A stretch of DNA of 64,000 nt, taken from the NCBI GenBank assembly GCA_002917075.1, contig NTMA01000085.1:116426-180425 (forward strand), given 5' to 3'. The DNA comes from Hawksworthiomyces lignivorus (Eukaryota; Ascomycota; Sordariomycetes; Ophiostomatales; Ophiostomataceae). The notes beneath the pieces are model-generated. The model was not told the DNA's origin, searched no databases, and worked only from the letters and a program-made list of their open reading frames with translations. This document shows, one piece after another, positions 33,455 to 45,018 of the stretch (within the stretch, counting starts at the first letter, position 1; every line of letters begins with the position of its first letter). The position numbers were made by a program, and so were the translations under genes.

Positions 33455-34815
33455 CGTTATCGACGAGGGAAAATAAAAAATAAAAAATAAAAAATCCTTT
33501 GGAATATTGTGGTCTCTTGAACTAGATTTTGATAGGGACAATGGGTGTTCTGTTTTGATCGAGAATACAATCTCTAGTATCCCCGGTGCAAGTATCAAAT
33601 GGTGGACTGTACCTACAGCTGTCAGAATCTGGAATTTCCGTCCTATCTTTTCGAATTAAGGTTCAATTACATTTTCTGATCAGGATCCATTCAATACTAC
33701 TAGATAATACGGGACATAGTTATTGCAGAATTGTCACTGAAGAAATTACATATATATTAACCACAGCTTACGTGGCCTGCAAACAAAGTCAACATTTTAC
33801 AATTAAGAGCATCGATTCATTTCAGTCGCCAGCAAATACAACATACAACATGTAACGTTTGAGCTCCACGACAGTTACATCCGACCTATCTGTCGCCTGC
33901 CGATCAATGCATCTCCAATTTAATATTAGTGATTGTCGTCTTTACTCGCTCCTTATCACCAAGGGCGTAGGTTGATATTACACTCGCTGGATAGGATAGT
34001 ACATGAGTTGCAATTGACTTAAGGGTCACGAAGCTGAAGCAAAAGTTTTTGGGTAACTACAGCTGTTTCTAAAAACATAAGAAGAGTTTTTATCAAAAAT
34101 AAATTAGAACTAGATGATCAAAAAATACGACTCAGGATCTAGGTATGTGGACCTAAATTTATAGATAAACCGAAGATATAATCTTCAAAAGAATAAATTG
34201 TTTGCAAGCGGAACTATTCTTGTAAGAGGGCAGTCTCTGGAAGTAGGAACTAGAAACCTGCATTGTTAATTATAGAACGCTACATAGCTACCTTTAGAGC
34301 CTCAGAGCGGCTAGGACAGTCTATAAACAGGTTGAAATATAGCAGTCACGAATGCTATGTCAGAGAGGTCTATAGCGTATAGGGGCACTAAACCCCTCTA
34401 GAAATCAGTGCTTAGGCCTTCTGACCTAGGCTGGTAATAGAGCCGAAGAAAATTCAAATTGCTATAATAACTGTCCAACCGATAACTAGAGCTAGGGACT
34501 TTGTTTCTGGGACTTTGAGGCGATGATTTACGCCCTAAGCGATTCCACCAAGAATAAGCGTAAATAGCCAAGGCTTGTTACAAGACACCGATTAAACTGT
34601 ACACTTATGGCTGTAGCCTAAACTGTCTTTATGGTAGTATTAACTAGGGTTTCGGGCGCTTAACTGAATACTAATGCATTTTATTTCTGATATCAGGCGA
34701 CCGCTCTCTACTATTTAAAGGCATTATCACCCACAAACAAACAAAGAAACAAATTTCTGGTTGCAAACTACTCAATTTACATAACACATTCTTATACACT
34801 ACAGTCGCCGCTGAT
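33455..34815. other. AT-rich stretch, no gene recognised
   Basis: All six frames are short and of random composition. The last few hundred bases presumably include the promoter of the gene starting at 34816. Confidence 0.45.
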
Positions 34816-37000
34816 ATGGCTCGGACTAGGATAGAAAAGCAACGGGAGGCGCAGGCGCGCCAGATAGCCTCGAGGCCGCTCGTTGAGCGGGAGACCCAGT
34901 CTCCAGAATCGGAAACCTCGCCTCCTGGGCCACACCTCGGCCTGACGCCGCAATGCGGTATCTGCGGCGCCGTCATGATTGTGGGCGAGCGGTGCGCGGC
35001 CTTGTTAGGGAGGAACCGCGCGATAGAGTATCTATGCGACACCGCCTCATTCGAGTATCCTAAATACGGCTTCTTCCATGGCGAATGGAGCTTGGAGGAC
35101 GGCACGCTGCTGTGCCGCAACCCGGAGTGCACAAAGGGTACGTCTACGCTGGAGGCTTGCACGGTCCACGCAGACTGCCTTGCCTTGTTCCGGCAGCACT
35201 GTGCGCCTGGCGCGAAGGACGCCCGGGACCGGTTATGGATTGCTGCGGGCTGGCGGCGCCCGTGGCGGCAGGCGCCATGGCTGTGGCTGAATCAGTCGCA
35301 GTCAGATGACCTTACATCGATAGCGCAGCTGGCAGCAGCAGCAGCGGCAGATGGCGGCGATGGCGAGCACGGGGGGTTGAGCCGCTTAACCAAGTGTTTG
35401 CGGCGCCTGCCACCTGAGATCGTGCGGATGATCCATGCGCAGTCTACGGACAGTCTTCTATGGCGCTACGGCGTAGTACTTGATCGGGCTCACCGCCTGG
35501 CATCACATGTCTCACACGATAGCCTTTTGTCCGTGCTCCTATGCGACATCGCTGCCTGGGAGCGTGGGAAGCAGCCAGACACGACGGCGGTGACGTCCGC
35601 TGCGCACCTGCCAATTGTGCTCCTGACTATTGACGCCTTCGGGCTGCGTGCTGTCGAGAGGCTGCCAGGCAAGCCGCCGTCGCGCCGCTGGCGGTCCCAC
35701 ACCGAAGCATTTGTCGTTGTGGATGTGAGCCAGATTGAAGACGTCACAATTCATTTCAAGGTAATCACCCATTCTTCTCCTATTCGTCCCGTTTGTTGGG
35801 TTAAAATCCGTTGCTAGGATACTGACCTTGATAGTAGTTTGGACATGCCCGCCTAGAATTTCCCACGGGGATGAAGGGCCTTCACGTGTGGGACACGCCC
35901 ACGCCTCCGGTACTTGCCACCTGCCACTTGTTCCTTAAGGATGTGAAGTCTGGTACACGTTTTACCACGATTCCGCTCGACCGGGCCACGGGTGTGACGT
36001 TGTTTTACGAGATTGGCGGCTTGTATGGCATACACATGCATACGTCGTCTTCGCCGGTTGCCCAGATAACGCACCTGAGTCTCCACCCGTCGAGAGTGGT
36101 GTGGATATACGTGCCCTTTGCGGCCGACGACCGCGTCATGGCACTTGGCGTAAGGCGAACAGTTCGTGACAAAGTCAATGGCTCGGAGAAGCGCGCAGAG
36201 GAGAACGCCGGCAATGACGACGTCGACCATGAGTTCAGCAATCCCTATCGCTGCTTTGACTTTAACTTTATCGTAAGCTCAATCACTGAAGTCCGAAATA
36301 AAGCCATTTTCCGGAAGCAAACCTTAATTAATGCTGATTTTTCCTTTTAGTTCCGCACAAAACTTGTGGGCGACGTCGCAGTTGGTCCGCTTCTCAATGG
36401 CCCGTTCGAAGACACGACTCTCGCGTCCTTCCCGCCGGTCACGCTCGTTTGGAGTGGCCTCGAGTCTACGATCATCTCCGTCGCCGGCGCCTATCCAGCA
36501 ACGACGGGTAGCTTACCAGCGGACGGCAGTGACGCGGAGAAGGGAAAGGCAGTAATGGTCCCGTTCGGCGACCTGCCGCGCCGTGTGCCGCTGAGACCTG
36601 ACGACTACCTATCCTACTTGTCTCAGGCACCGCTGGACGGCGTCGTCAACGTGCGCATCTTCTCCGATGCGGACTACCTCTTCACCCGCGGCCTGATTTT
36701 GACATACGAGAATGGTGGCCAGCGCGCTCTCGGGCAGTGCCGATCGGTGTTGACTTGGCATCCGACTACGAGCACCCGGTCTACCTCTGCACGCGCTACT
36801 CCTGCTACACATACAAGGCATCGCACCCCTTAGGGCGGCAGCCGGACCCCGAATTAGGGGAAGACATTTATGTCCAAGCATCGAGTGACCCCGATCACGA
36901 GCATGAGACGCTGGACTGGGACTGTTCCCCTCTCAGGGGCTACCTGGAGCTCTGTTTGAGTGGGAAAGGCACGAGCTTCGCCGTGGTTGACGGAGAGTAA
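34816..37000 (+). pseudogene. F-box-like/Cys-rich protein with a frameshift in exon 3
   Basis: Three exons: 34816-35760, 35838-36272, 36351-37000. The N-terminus carries a zinc-ribbon-like Cys/His set (QCGICGAVM, ERCAALL, LLCRNPECTKG, ACTVHADCLALFRQHC). Residues near 195-215 (LRRLPPEIVRMIHAQ) resemble an F-box helix. Later parts (GMKGLHVWDTP, CHLFLKDVKS) are of unknown fold. In exon 3 the open frame ends in nonsense after ALGQC (about 36740), and the conserved-looking continuation (IGVDLASDYEHPVYLC) is in another frame, so one base is missing or gained. Either a recent pseudogene or a base-calling error; everything else is intact. Confidence 0.62.
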
Positions 37001-37983
37001 ACGGAGGAGGAGGAGTAGCAGGAGGAGTAATGACTTTTACCTCGCACAACAGCGGGTTCCCACTGCTTGTGCCAGTGCTGTTTGCAACACAGCAACCACA
37101 GCGAAGGGACCTGAAAAAGAAATATTTTGCCCATTACTTAGGACGAAAATTCTCGTATCCGTTTCCTCTTCCGATAATTTGTATTGTATTTTTGTTAGAT
37201 TTGCCAGAACACCTTCTCCTCTGCGAGTGAGTATCTATGCAAGTAGTTCCAGGCTCTCCCTACCCATATAAACTACATGTGTTTTTACTTGCTATTGTAG
37301 TGATAGATTGATAGGGGGTTAAACCTTCGTGCTAGTGCTGAACCGTGCTTGTATAACTGTACGCATATCACTGAGATACTATGGCCATTGCACTGTATAT
37401 AGGACTATTTAAGGGCTGCCTCCTCTTACCTCTCCTGGAATATCTTTTGGCCTCTTTAATGGCTCCAAGTAAACTGGCTTTGACAGCTAGTTAATTTGCA
37501 TGGCGAGAAATAGTCTCTGTTGCTCATGCGTTTCTACGAAATAGAGGGCTGAGCCAGGCTAGAAGCCTTATTGGGTTATGTCGACCCACAGCCTATTTGT
37601 ATTGAAGAACAGCCCAACTAAGGACCTCTCTGGGTATAAACACACTTGAAGGGTTTCTGAGCACAGCGTTTATGCTCATCCTAACACTATGAAGCTAGCG
37701 GCTGTCGACTAAATTCGTAACCTGTATATAGCAAAGCTCCTCTTCACGACCAACTGCACGATCTGCTTTTATGGCAGAACTCAATCCACGTGATAATGGC
37801 GCCGCCTAGGGTGTCAGCCTTCACGGTCCAACCCTTTTTGCGGCCCAGTGGGGCACGAATCGTCATTAGCATTTATCAAAAGATACACCACGACTCTCCG
37901 ACTGCAGCTGTGGCGTTTCATCAATCCTTTTATTTGAAATTTTCCCGTTGGAGCCTTCTTCAGCGTCAAAAGTAGAAGTCACC
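37001..37983. other. Intergenic, possible old relics
   Basis: A short GA-rich microsatellite-like start (37001-37030), then sequence with many stops. Some minus-strand fragments near 37390-37480 have basic protein-like texture but no assignable family. Confidence 0.35.
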
Positions 37984-40173
37984 ATGAATTGCGCCGGCTG
38001 GCATGATATCTACCAACTTGTACCGCTGGATAGTCCCAGCACGTCGATTCGTCTCCTAAGTCTAAGCCGGATCGATCCAGAGAATGGGCAAGCTACGATT
38101 TCCGCAAGACTATCTACTCATAGCGTAGACCAACTTCCTAACTTCAACGCGCTATCGTACTGTTGGGAGCCCATAGAACCGCGCCAGAGAATAAAAATCG
38201 AGGGGGTAGATTTTGAGGTATCTGAGAATCTATTGGTCGCCCTTGGTCAGATTTGTCGGCAGTTCTGTGCCTCGGGGTCGATACATCTTTGGGTCGATGC
38301 AATCTGCATCAACCAAGAGTCGATCGCCGAGAGAAATGCCCAAGTTTTACTCATGAAGGACATCTATTCTGCTGCCGATCGGGTCCTCATCTGGCTAGGT
38401 GATGAGGATAGCGAGGGCCACATTGACATTGCAATGCATATCATGAAAGATTTTGTCATCCAAGAAGACAAATACAGGGCTCTATTTGAAACCAACCCGC
38501 AGCCCCAGCTGACGATGATTGAGCAAGCCCTTCAGATTACCTTTATTCGACTCATATATGGCATGCTCGAACTGTCGAAACGTCAATGGTTCCGTCGCAC
38601 TTGGACGCTGCAGGAGAATGCCCTTGCAAAATACGTACCTCTAGTGATGTGTGGACGTTCGACAATCTGCTGGGATTGCCTGGTTCAGGCAAAGAGCTTC
38701 TTCGGGTCTGCAAAATTTCTCACTACGGCATTTCACTTATGTATTGCATCCGAGAGCCACCAAATCAGCATAGTCACATTAATGGCAGAAGAAATACCGA
38801 ATAACAAACATGAAGCTGCAAAAGAAGTGCGCCGGCTATTTAGCAGTTATCGGGACGAGGTAAATAACACACGCGGAGTACCGTTGTCGCTTCTCCTGCA
38901 CAGTACCATTCCAGCGCTATCAACAGACCCTAGAGACAAAGTGTATGGGCTGCTTGGTCTCTCGACAGATTCTGCTCGTGCAATGGCTGTTGATTATAGC
39001 GCCACGGTAGAAGAAGTTTATGTTCAAGCTTTTCAGCTCATATGTGCGGAGATGAATGGCTACCAAATTCTTTCATCGGCTAATCATCAAGGATACGACC
39101 GCAACGAACAGCTGGAGTGGACAGCGAATTGGCCGACATGGCTCCCTAGGTTTGATGCGCCAGTTTTAGAAATCACGGTCCAAACTCCTCCGCGGTTCAT
39201 TGTACCGTACATGGGAAGGCGCTATGTATATAATGCATCTCGAAATCTCAGATTCATTGACAGCGGCCTGAAAATACAAGAGATTGGTAAACGAAAGCAT
39301 CTGCCAATGCTTGCAATCATAGTCGACGTCGTTGACGCTGTTGCCGCTTTGTGGACTGTATCGCCAAGCATGTCGGGAAGCGACGTGATAAACATGAACT
39401 CTGCTATGTCACTTTTCACTACAGCTTCCTCACCCTGCGGCGAATGCAAGGACGTTCCGGGGCCAGGATGGTGTGCTCATTCAATTTATTCACCGAGAAT
39501 AGTAAACAATATGTTGACAACCCGGAGAGGGACTGTAGCACTACAGAGAAAGCAAGAGAAAGGAGGCGATCAGTGGTGGACACTCGCAGCAGACAATACG
39601 CAGGCCGAAACGGAGCTACCGAAATGGAAGTACACCAAGAAGAGGTTATTGTCAGACGCGATATGGAGGGCAATCCTCGTCGACCATGTCTCGGATAGCA
39701 ATTGGACACCTGACGGTGTTCCTGCGTCTCTGGCTGAAATTGCAACCATCGCCTCAAAGTTCAAGGAAGGGGTCGGAGAGTTCATCAAGTTGGAAGAGAA
39801 ATACCATTCGCTGTGTCCCACCCAATTCCATGGCCAAATCCTATCAGATGAAGTCCTGCGCCGATCCATGAAAAGAGTCACCTACGGACGCCATGCCTAT
39901 CGGACTCAAAATGGATGGATAGGACTTGCTCCTAAGTCTACAAGGCCAGGAGATTGGCTCGTTATCTTAGCTGATACTGACGTTCCTCTTATTTTGCGTT
40001 CTAACGGAGCGATTCCTGTAACTTTGAGCGACGGGAGTTCTGGAGTAGCCGCAGAGCTTGTCGGAGAATGTTATGCAGAGGGCCTTATGCATGGCGAATT
40101 ATTCGACGAGTGCCCTGTGGTTAGTAAGAATGGGAACTTTCTAACACAAGGGACTTTAATCGCATTACGATGA
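37984..40173 (+). CDS. HET-domain protein, 729 aa
   Basis: Single-exon intact heterokaryon-incompatibility (HET) domain protein, a cytosolic factor whose family triggers cell death on meeting non-self. The three HET blocks are clear: FNALSYCWEP (about residue 55), LWVDAICINQ (102-111), and RVLIWLGDED then WFRRTWTLQENALA. DPRDKVYGLLGLS and VEEVYVQAFQLI follow, as usual in family members with the longer C-terminus. The C-terminal third (SEWYF-like region missing; GRHAYRTQNGWIGLAP and PGDWLVILA present) matches the standard tail. No NACHT or WD40 part is attached. The start is the first ATG; the frame is open about 36 bases further up without an ATG. Confidence 0.9.
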   Translation: MNCAGWHDIYQLVPLDSPSTSIRLLSLSRIDPENGQATISARLSTHSVDQLPNFNALSYCWEPIEPRQRIKIEGVDFEVSENLLVALGQICRQFCASGSIHLWVDAICINQESIAERNAQVLLMKDIYSAADRVLIWLGDEDSEGHIDIAMHIMKDFVIQEDKYRALFETNPQPQLTMIEQALQITFIRLIYGMLELSKRQWFRRTWTLQENALAKYVPLVMCGRSTICWDCLVQAKSFFGSAKFLTTAFHLCIASESHQISIVTLMAEEIPNNKHEAAKEVRRLFSSYRDEVNNTRGVPLSLLLHSTIPALSTDPRDKVYGLLGLSTDSARAMAVDYSATVEEVYVQAFQLICAEMNGYQILSSANHQGYDRNEQLEWTANWPTWLPRFDAPVLEITVQTPPRFIVPYMGRRYVYNASRNLRFIDSGLKIQEIGKRKHLPMLAIIVDVVDAVAALWTVSPSMSGSDVINMNSAMSLFTTASSPCGECKDVPGPGWCAHSIYSPRIVNNMLTTRRGTVALQRKQEKGGDQWWTLAADNTQAETELPKWKYTKKRLLSDAIWRAILVDHVSDSNWTPDGVPASLAEIATIASKFKEGVGEFIKLEEKYHSLCPTQFHGQILSDEVLRRSMKRVTYGRHAYRTQNGWIGLAPKSTRPGDWLVILADTDVPLILRSNGAIPVTLSDGSSGVAAELVGECYAEGLMHGELFDECPVVSKNGNFLTQGTLIALR

Positions 40174-40889
40174 ATTTTGTTTGTTTTAAGTTTAAATATT
40201 TCCTTCTTTCTAAACATACACATATATATCTGTATATATTAATAGCGCAAACAAGTCGCAGACTTCCACTTCCGTAATTTACTTTAGGACAACTTCGATT
40301 TGGCCAAGTGAACAAGAGTTATGATCATGTCTCTAATGGAATGTTGTTTGATATGCTATATTTGTTACGAGCCCGATGGACGAGAGCGAATTTACAAGTA
40401 AGCGAGACTGGCCTTAGAATGCTCACGCAAATATTTATACTGTATATAAGACGAGGCCCTGTCACCGAGAGAAGTTAAATAATCGAAGCGAAAACCAATA
40501 ATAACTTTCCGATTGGATGGCTTTACGACCTAACCATGTGTGTGCGAGCAGAGGCGTTCACGCCAGCGGGAGAAAATATCAGCACGTTTACGATTGGGTA
40601 GATTGTTGGTCCGCTCCCCCGCCGCAGTGATATCTCACTCTCAAGCAGGGTGTACTGTAAGCCCTAAGGTTTAAAGACTGAACAACCCATTAGAAACATT
40701 GGAATAATGCAAACTCTTTTTTATTTGGAGGTTAATAGAAATATAAACATTCAGATGTGCAATCTCATATTGGATATCGCTAAAAAAGGAACTTGGAACT
40801 TCATCGAATCATTGAAACCACATTGAAAACTTTCTTTTAAACACATCGTTTTATTTTTCAAACAACTCTCATTCACTAAGGGCTCAATC
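40174..40889. other. Intergenic, nothing recognised
   Basis: AT-rich spacer between the HET and P450 genes, both on the plus strand. No gene or clear promoter element seen. Confidence 0.45.
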
Positions 40890-42631
40890 ATGATGCAGCT
40901 CTTCACGCCGGTTTTATGGACTTCAATACTTCTAGGCGGTGGCGCAACGCTCTACTGGGCGATATGCCTCTACCGGAACTACTTGAAGGCCTGCAAAATC
41001 GGTCTTCCTGTCAGAGTTGTTCCTATCGACTTTATGAACCCTCTCTGGGTGATGCTGGACCGCAAAATCGTTCCGATAGTAAAGCTCCTGCCGTCCTGGC
41101 TAGGCAACAATAGCTTCACGCGATACAATTGGCGAGGTTTTGAGCGCGAGGACAAGACCCGCTCCCACGATGAGATGGGAGACGCGTTTATCATAGTGAC
41201 GCCGCGATTTCTCTGGCTCCAAATTAACGACCCCGAAACTGTGATGAACTGCCTGCGGCGAAAATCAGACTTCAAGCACCCGGTCATGATGACAGAAATG
41301 CTTGGCGTATTCGGTACCAACCTGTCCGTGGTAAGACTGATGTCCTCCCCTTGTTTGATATCGTGCTATTGACGGCTGGCCGGCAGGTGGAGGATGAAGA
41401 ATGGAAGCTGCATCGGAGAATTACAGCCAGCTGTTTCAACGACAAGACCAACCAAATCGTATGGAGCGAAGGACTCACACTCGCCTCCGACATGCTGCGC
41501 TATTGGCTCTCCAAAACATCTGTGACCACCACCGCCGATGACACGCGCACCTTGTCGCTCCACATCATGACCCGTGCAGGCTTCGGCAAGTCGTTCAAGT
41601 TCGTTGGCCACGAGGAGCGATCCGAATCCAGCGCATCGGCTACCTACAAGGACTCGCTCCAGACCATCCTCGAGAACTGCATCCTCATCATGATCCTGGG
41701 CCGCCAGTTCCTCGCGCGGCCCTGGCTGCCGCGCAAGCTGCGAAAGCTGCACGAGGCCTGCGACACGTTCCAGGCGCATATGACGGAAATGTATGAGGAA
41801 GAGAAGAGCATGCTTGCCGCCGACCCAGACGCCCGCACGAGCAGCCGTACCCTCATGACGCAGCTGGTGCGTGCGTCGCAAGACAACGCGCGCGACGGCA
41901 CCGCTCGGGGCCTCACGGAGAGCGAAATCTATGGCAACATGTTTGTCTTCAACTTTGCGGGGCACGACACCACGACGCACACGCTCAATTTTGTTCTCTT
42001 CTTGCTGGCTGCGAAGCCGGCCGTGCAAGACTGGCTGGCCGAGGAGATCCGCGCCGTCGTCGGCGACGCACCGCCGGCCGACTGGGACTTTGCCGCAACG
42101 TTCCCGCGCCTCAGCCGTTGCATGGCCGTGCTTATGGAGACCCTACGTCTCTATACGCCTGTCGGCGTGGCCAAGTGGACCGACAACAGCACAACAACCC
42201 TTACCGTGCACGGAGGCTCCAAGACGGTCGTCCTGCCCCCTCAGACCATGGTCATCGCCAATACTGGCGATCTGCATGTGAATCCCAAATATTACGGTCC
42301 AGACCCGCTAGAATGGCGGCCCACTCGCTGGATCGCGGCCGGAGGTGAGCCTGGCAGTGAAGAGTTTGTGCCAGCGCGCCGCGGCACATTCCTAGCCTGG
42401 TCCGAAGGCCCAAGAGACTGTCCAGGCCGCAAATTTTCTCAGACGGAGGTCGTAGCAGCTCTGGCTGTCCTTTTTCGTGATGCGCGAGTAGATCCACTCG
42501 CGAAACAGGGAGAATCACTGGAAGATGCAAGGGAAAGAGTGATGCAATTCGTCAAAAAGGATGCAACACACGTATTATTACTCCAAATTGCACACCCCGA
42601 GAAGGTGCCTTTAGTTTGGCATAAAGCATAA
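40890..42631 (+). CDS. Cytochrome P450 monooxygenase, 561 aa (two exons)
   Basis: Exons 40890-41330 and 41387-42631 with a 56-nt intron (GTAAGA..GGCAG). An N-terminal membrane anchor (WTSILLGGGATLYWAICLY, residues 10-28) would fix it to the ER. The I-helix NFAGHDTTTHT carries the AG.DTT oxygen-activation motif, METLRLY contains the K-helix E..R pair, and the haem loop is WSEGPRDCPGRKF with Cys492 as the thiolate ligand. Length is typical for fungal microsomal P450s. It needs a P450 reductase supplied elsewhere. No biosynthetic core gene is adjacent; the terpene cyclase is 17 kb downstream, so co-function is only a possibility. Substrate unknown. Confidence 0.92.
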
Positions 42632-43250
42632 TTATGCGTTAGTGTCTGGAATAAATCTATATTAGCACTTATCTACTCTATTCAATACCACTCCAAAGAT
42701 CAAGCTTAAAAGTCGTTTGCTTCAACTACATGAGAGAAGTACAATCTCTTTGTATCTCGGCGGAGAGAGCCCATCACGGCACGGGGTCCAAAAGGGTGGT
42801 GGTTAGGTGTTAGTTACATATATGTAATTTACACTGGGCTAGGGTATCAGAGTGCAAGGTTAGCGATGCAAGTTCCTGTGGTTTTCTTCTTGAAGCGCTA
42901 AAGGTGCTATAAGCACGCTAGAATTATTAACTGACAATGCTAAGAGAATTTTTAACCCGCAGCCTACCAGCTCTTTTCACCTCCCCTACTAGTTTTTTAT
43001 TACCACACAAGCTTTTTTATCCCCCTGCCGACTTTTTTTTTGGCCAGCTGTTACATCAGCCCTTTAATATCTAGCGCTTCTCGTGAGGAAAAAGAAAAAG
43101 TTACAGTTGTGCGCATCTTCTCACATACTTCAATTCTCCCAATTTACTACATATGCATAATTCTTTTGCTTCCAAAGACCTTTTCTTGACATTTCATCTA
43201 CGCACTACGTCCTAGCATTGTTCGTTATCTTGACAATTGCTATTTGTAGT
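42632..43250. other. Intergenic, nothing recognised
   Basis: Pyrimidine-rich spacer (T runs near 43000-43040) between two co-directional genes; likely promoter of the following gene. Confidence 0.45.
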
Positions 43251-44735
43251 ATGGTTAAGATAGCTTGGCGATTTTCGACTCTGCTTTACCTCTTTTCCAG
43301 TTTTATTCCCCCAGTCACACCCTTGAGAGACTGCCCAACGCTAAATTGCAAATTCTGCCTGCCTGTAGCTGTTTACGATGCTCCTGGTATCGGCTTTGAC
43401 CTGACCACAGGTTACGGGTGAGATGAGGTCTTGCTAGAAACGGGTACAGCTACCCTCTTACTCATGCTTGCTAGGACCGCTGTAGCTCATTTGCACAATG
43501 GGACCGTCTTAGAGATTGCGCAAATTCCCGCCACCGCCTCATACAAGGAGCTTATGGAGCGTCTTGGCAACGCTCCGGCCCCGCATGCACCGGACAAACT
43601 CGCACGCTGGAAGCGCTATAGGAATAAGAAGCGCGGCTGGCCCGCCACGGCCGACGTTGGCATCTTGGCATCTATGCTGACAGCCCTGGCGGAAGCCGCA
43701 GCTACGGCGCTCGATGGTCAGCCTCCTACTGCCGTAGAACAGCGGCCGATGCTACTGTTTTTGCCCCAGGTCGTTTTTGATGCGACTATAGTAGCGCTGC
43801 CCGGCCTTCAAATTATCGGGTCGTTTCTCGCGCGCCTCAAAGAGACTACAGCCGCAGCGATCTATGGCCCGCTCGGTAGCCCAGCTGTGGGTGGTATCGG
43901 CCAGGTGGTGATCGACCGCGTCGCCGTGACCATGCCCTCGCTGCGGGCTCTCAGGCGCGAAGACCTCAGCGACGCCATTGAATACGCCGGCCTGTACGGC
44001 TGGGTCGGCGATGGTGCCAGTGGCGGCTTCTTCTCGAGAGGCCAACACGTCACCGAGTCGCAGGCGGTGTATGCCGGTAACGGCCACGGCTTCTGTCCGT
44101 CGTACACGGACATGGCTTTGTGCCTGTGCTAGACTGGGAAGATGCCAAGCGGATTCGGCCTGTTCGTGTCGCTGACACGCCACGCGCTGTACGCGTCGCT
44201 CGATACGATGCGAGAGGCCTTCCCCCGCATACGGCAAGACGGCCCACGCGTACTGGATTTCGACGCCGGACTGGATGGTCGCAGCCGCTTTGCCTCCGAT
44301 GCGGATTACTGGGCCCACGTGAGCGCCCGCCTTGTCGAGCTCATCCAGCAAGGCCCGCTGGCACTTCGCGAGCGGCAGCCGCAAAAGCTTATGAGACAAG
44401 CTCTGGAGGCACGGGAGGGACCGAAGGGCATTCCACCGCTCCGGCTGGTGCTGCTCGGGGGCGAAAACGCGACGGATCCCACGTTTCTTGGTGTCCTCCG
44501 CGACGCGCTGGCCTGGGCGAGCCTGCCTGCGTGGCCGCCTAGCATCGACACGGCAACGATAGCGAACCCGACCTTTGCGGCTGCTCGGGGCATGGCGCTG
44601 TACGCGCGACGTCGGCAGGAAGTGCCGAGCCGCTGCAAGGAGTCGCCGAGGTGTTCCGAGCTGAGGAAGCTGGAGAGAGCGAGGCAGCGGCTTAAGGACA
44701 TAAAATTAGACGGCGAACTAAGTAAGGAACTTTGA
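43251..44735 (+). pseudogene. Hsp70-like secreted protein with one internal stop
   Basis: Exon 1 (43251-43417) encodes a signal peptide (WRFSTLLYLFSSFIPP) and GIGFDLTTGYG. A 57-nt intron (GTGAGA..GCTAG, 43418-43474) leads to TAVAHLHNGTVLEIAQIP, so the glycine-rich phosphate-binding opening of an actin/Hsp70-like ATPase spans the splice. LRREDLSDAIEYAGL, YAGNGHGFC and, at the end, LRLVLLGGENATDP with NPTFAAARGMALYAR match a family of fungal secreted Hsp70-like proteins I know only as hypothetical. The frame is continuous for 475 codons except a TAG at 44130-44132. It is one C-to-T change from CAG, so it is probably a recent nonsense mutation. An intron ending at that CTAG is possible but would remove conserved sequence. 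Confidence 0.7.
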
Positions 44736-45018
44736 CGATACCCTGGCCGCATTACAAACAGAAGTCAAAAAAGCCAAGGCACACATTATAATTACTACTA
44801 AACCAGGCAATGGTTTTTGTTGCAGAGGCTTCTACCTAGTACAAGTGTAAATAGCTAGGTTTGGTTAATAGATACGATTAGACCGTACTTGTCTAACATT
44901 TGAGCGTTGCACTGGATATGCTCGGTGAATCTTTAGCCGTTGAGCCACGCCACATAAATAATATCCAGAGGGAAACATCCATACGTATAATGTCTAGAGT
45001 ATTTTATTATATATAATG

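Noticed and set aside
41366..42028. 220-codon minus-strand open frame
   Set aside because: Antisense shadow of the P450 exon, whose sense frame has all family motifs.
44880..44960. tRNA-like segment on the minus strand
   Set aside because: Some D-arm-like bases but no acceptor or T-arm pairing could be built.
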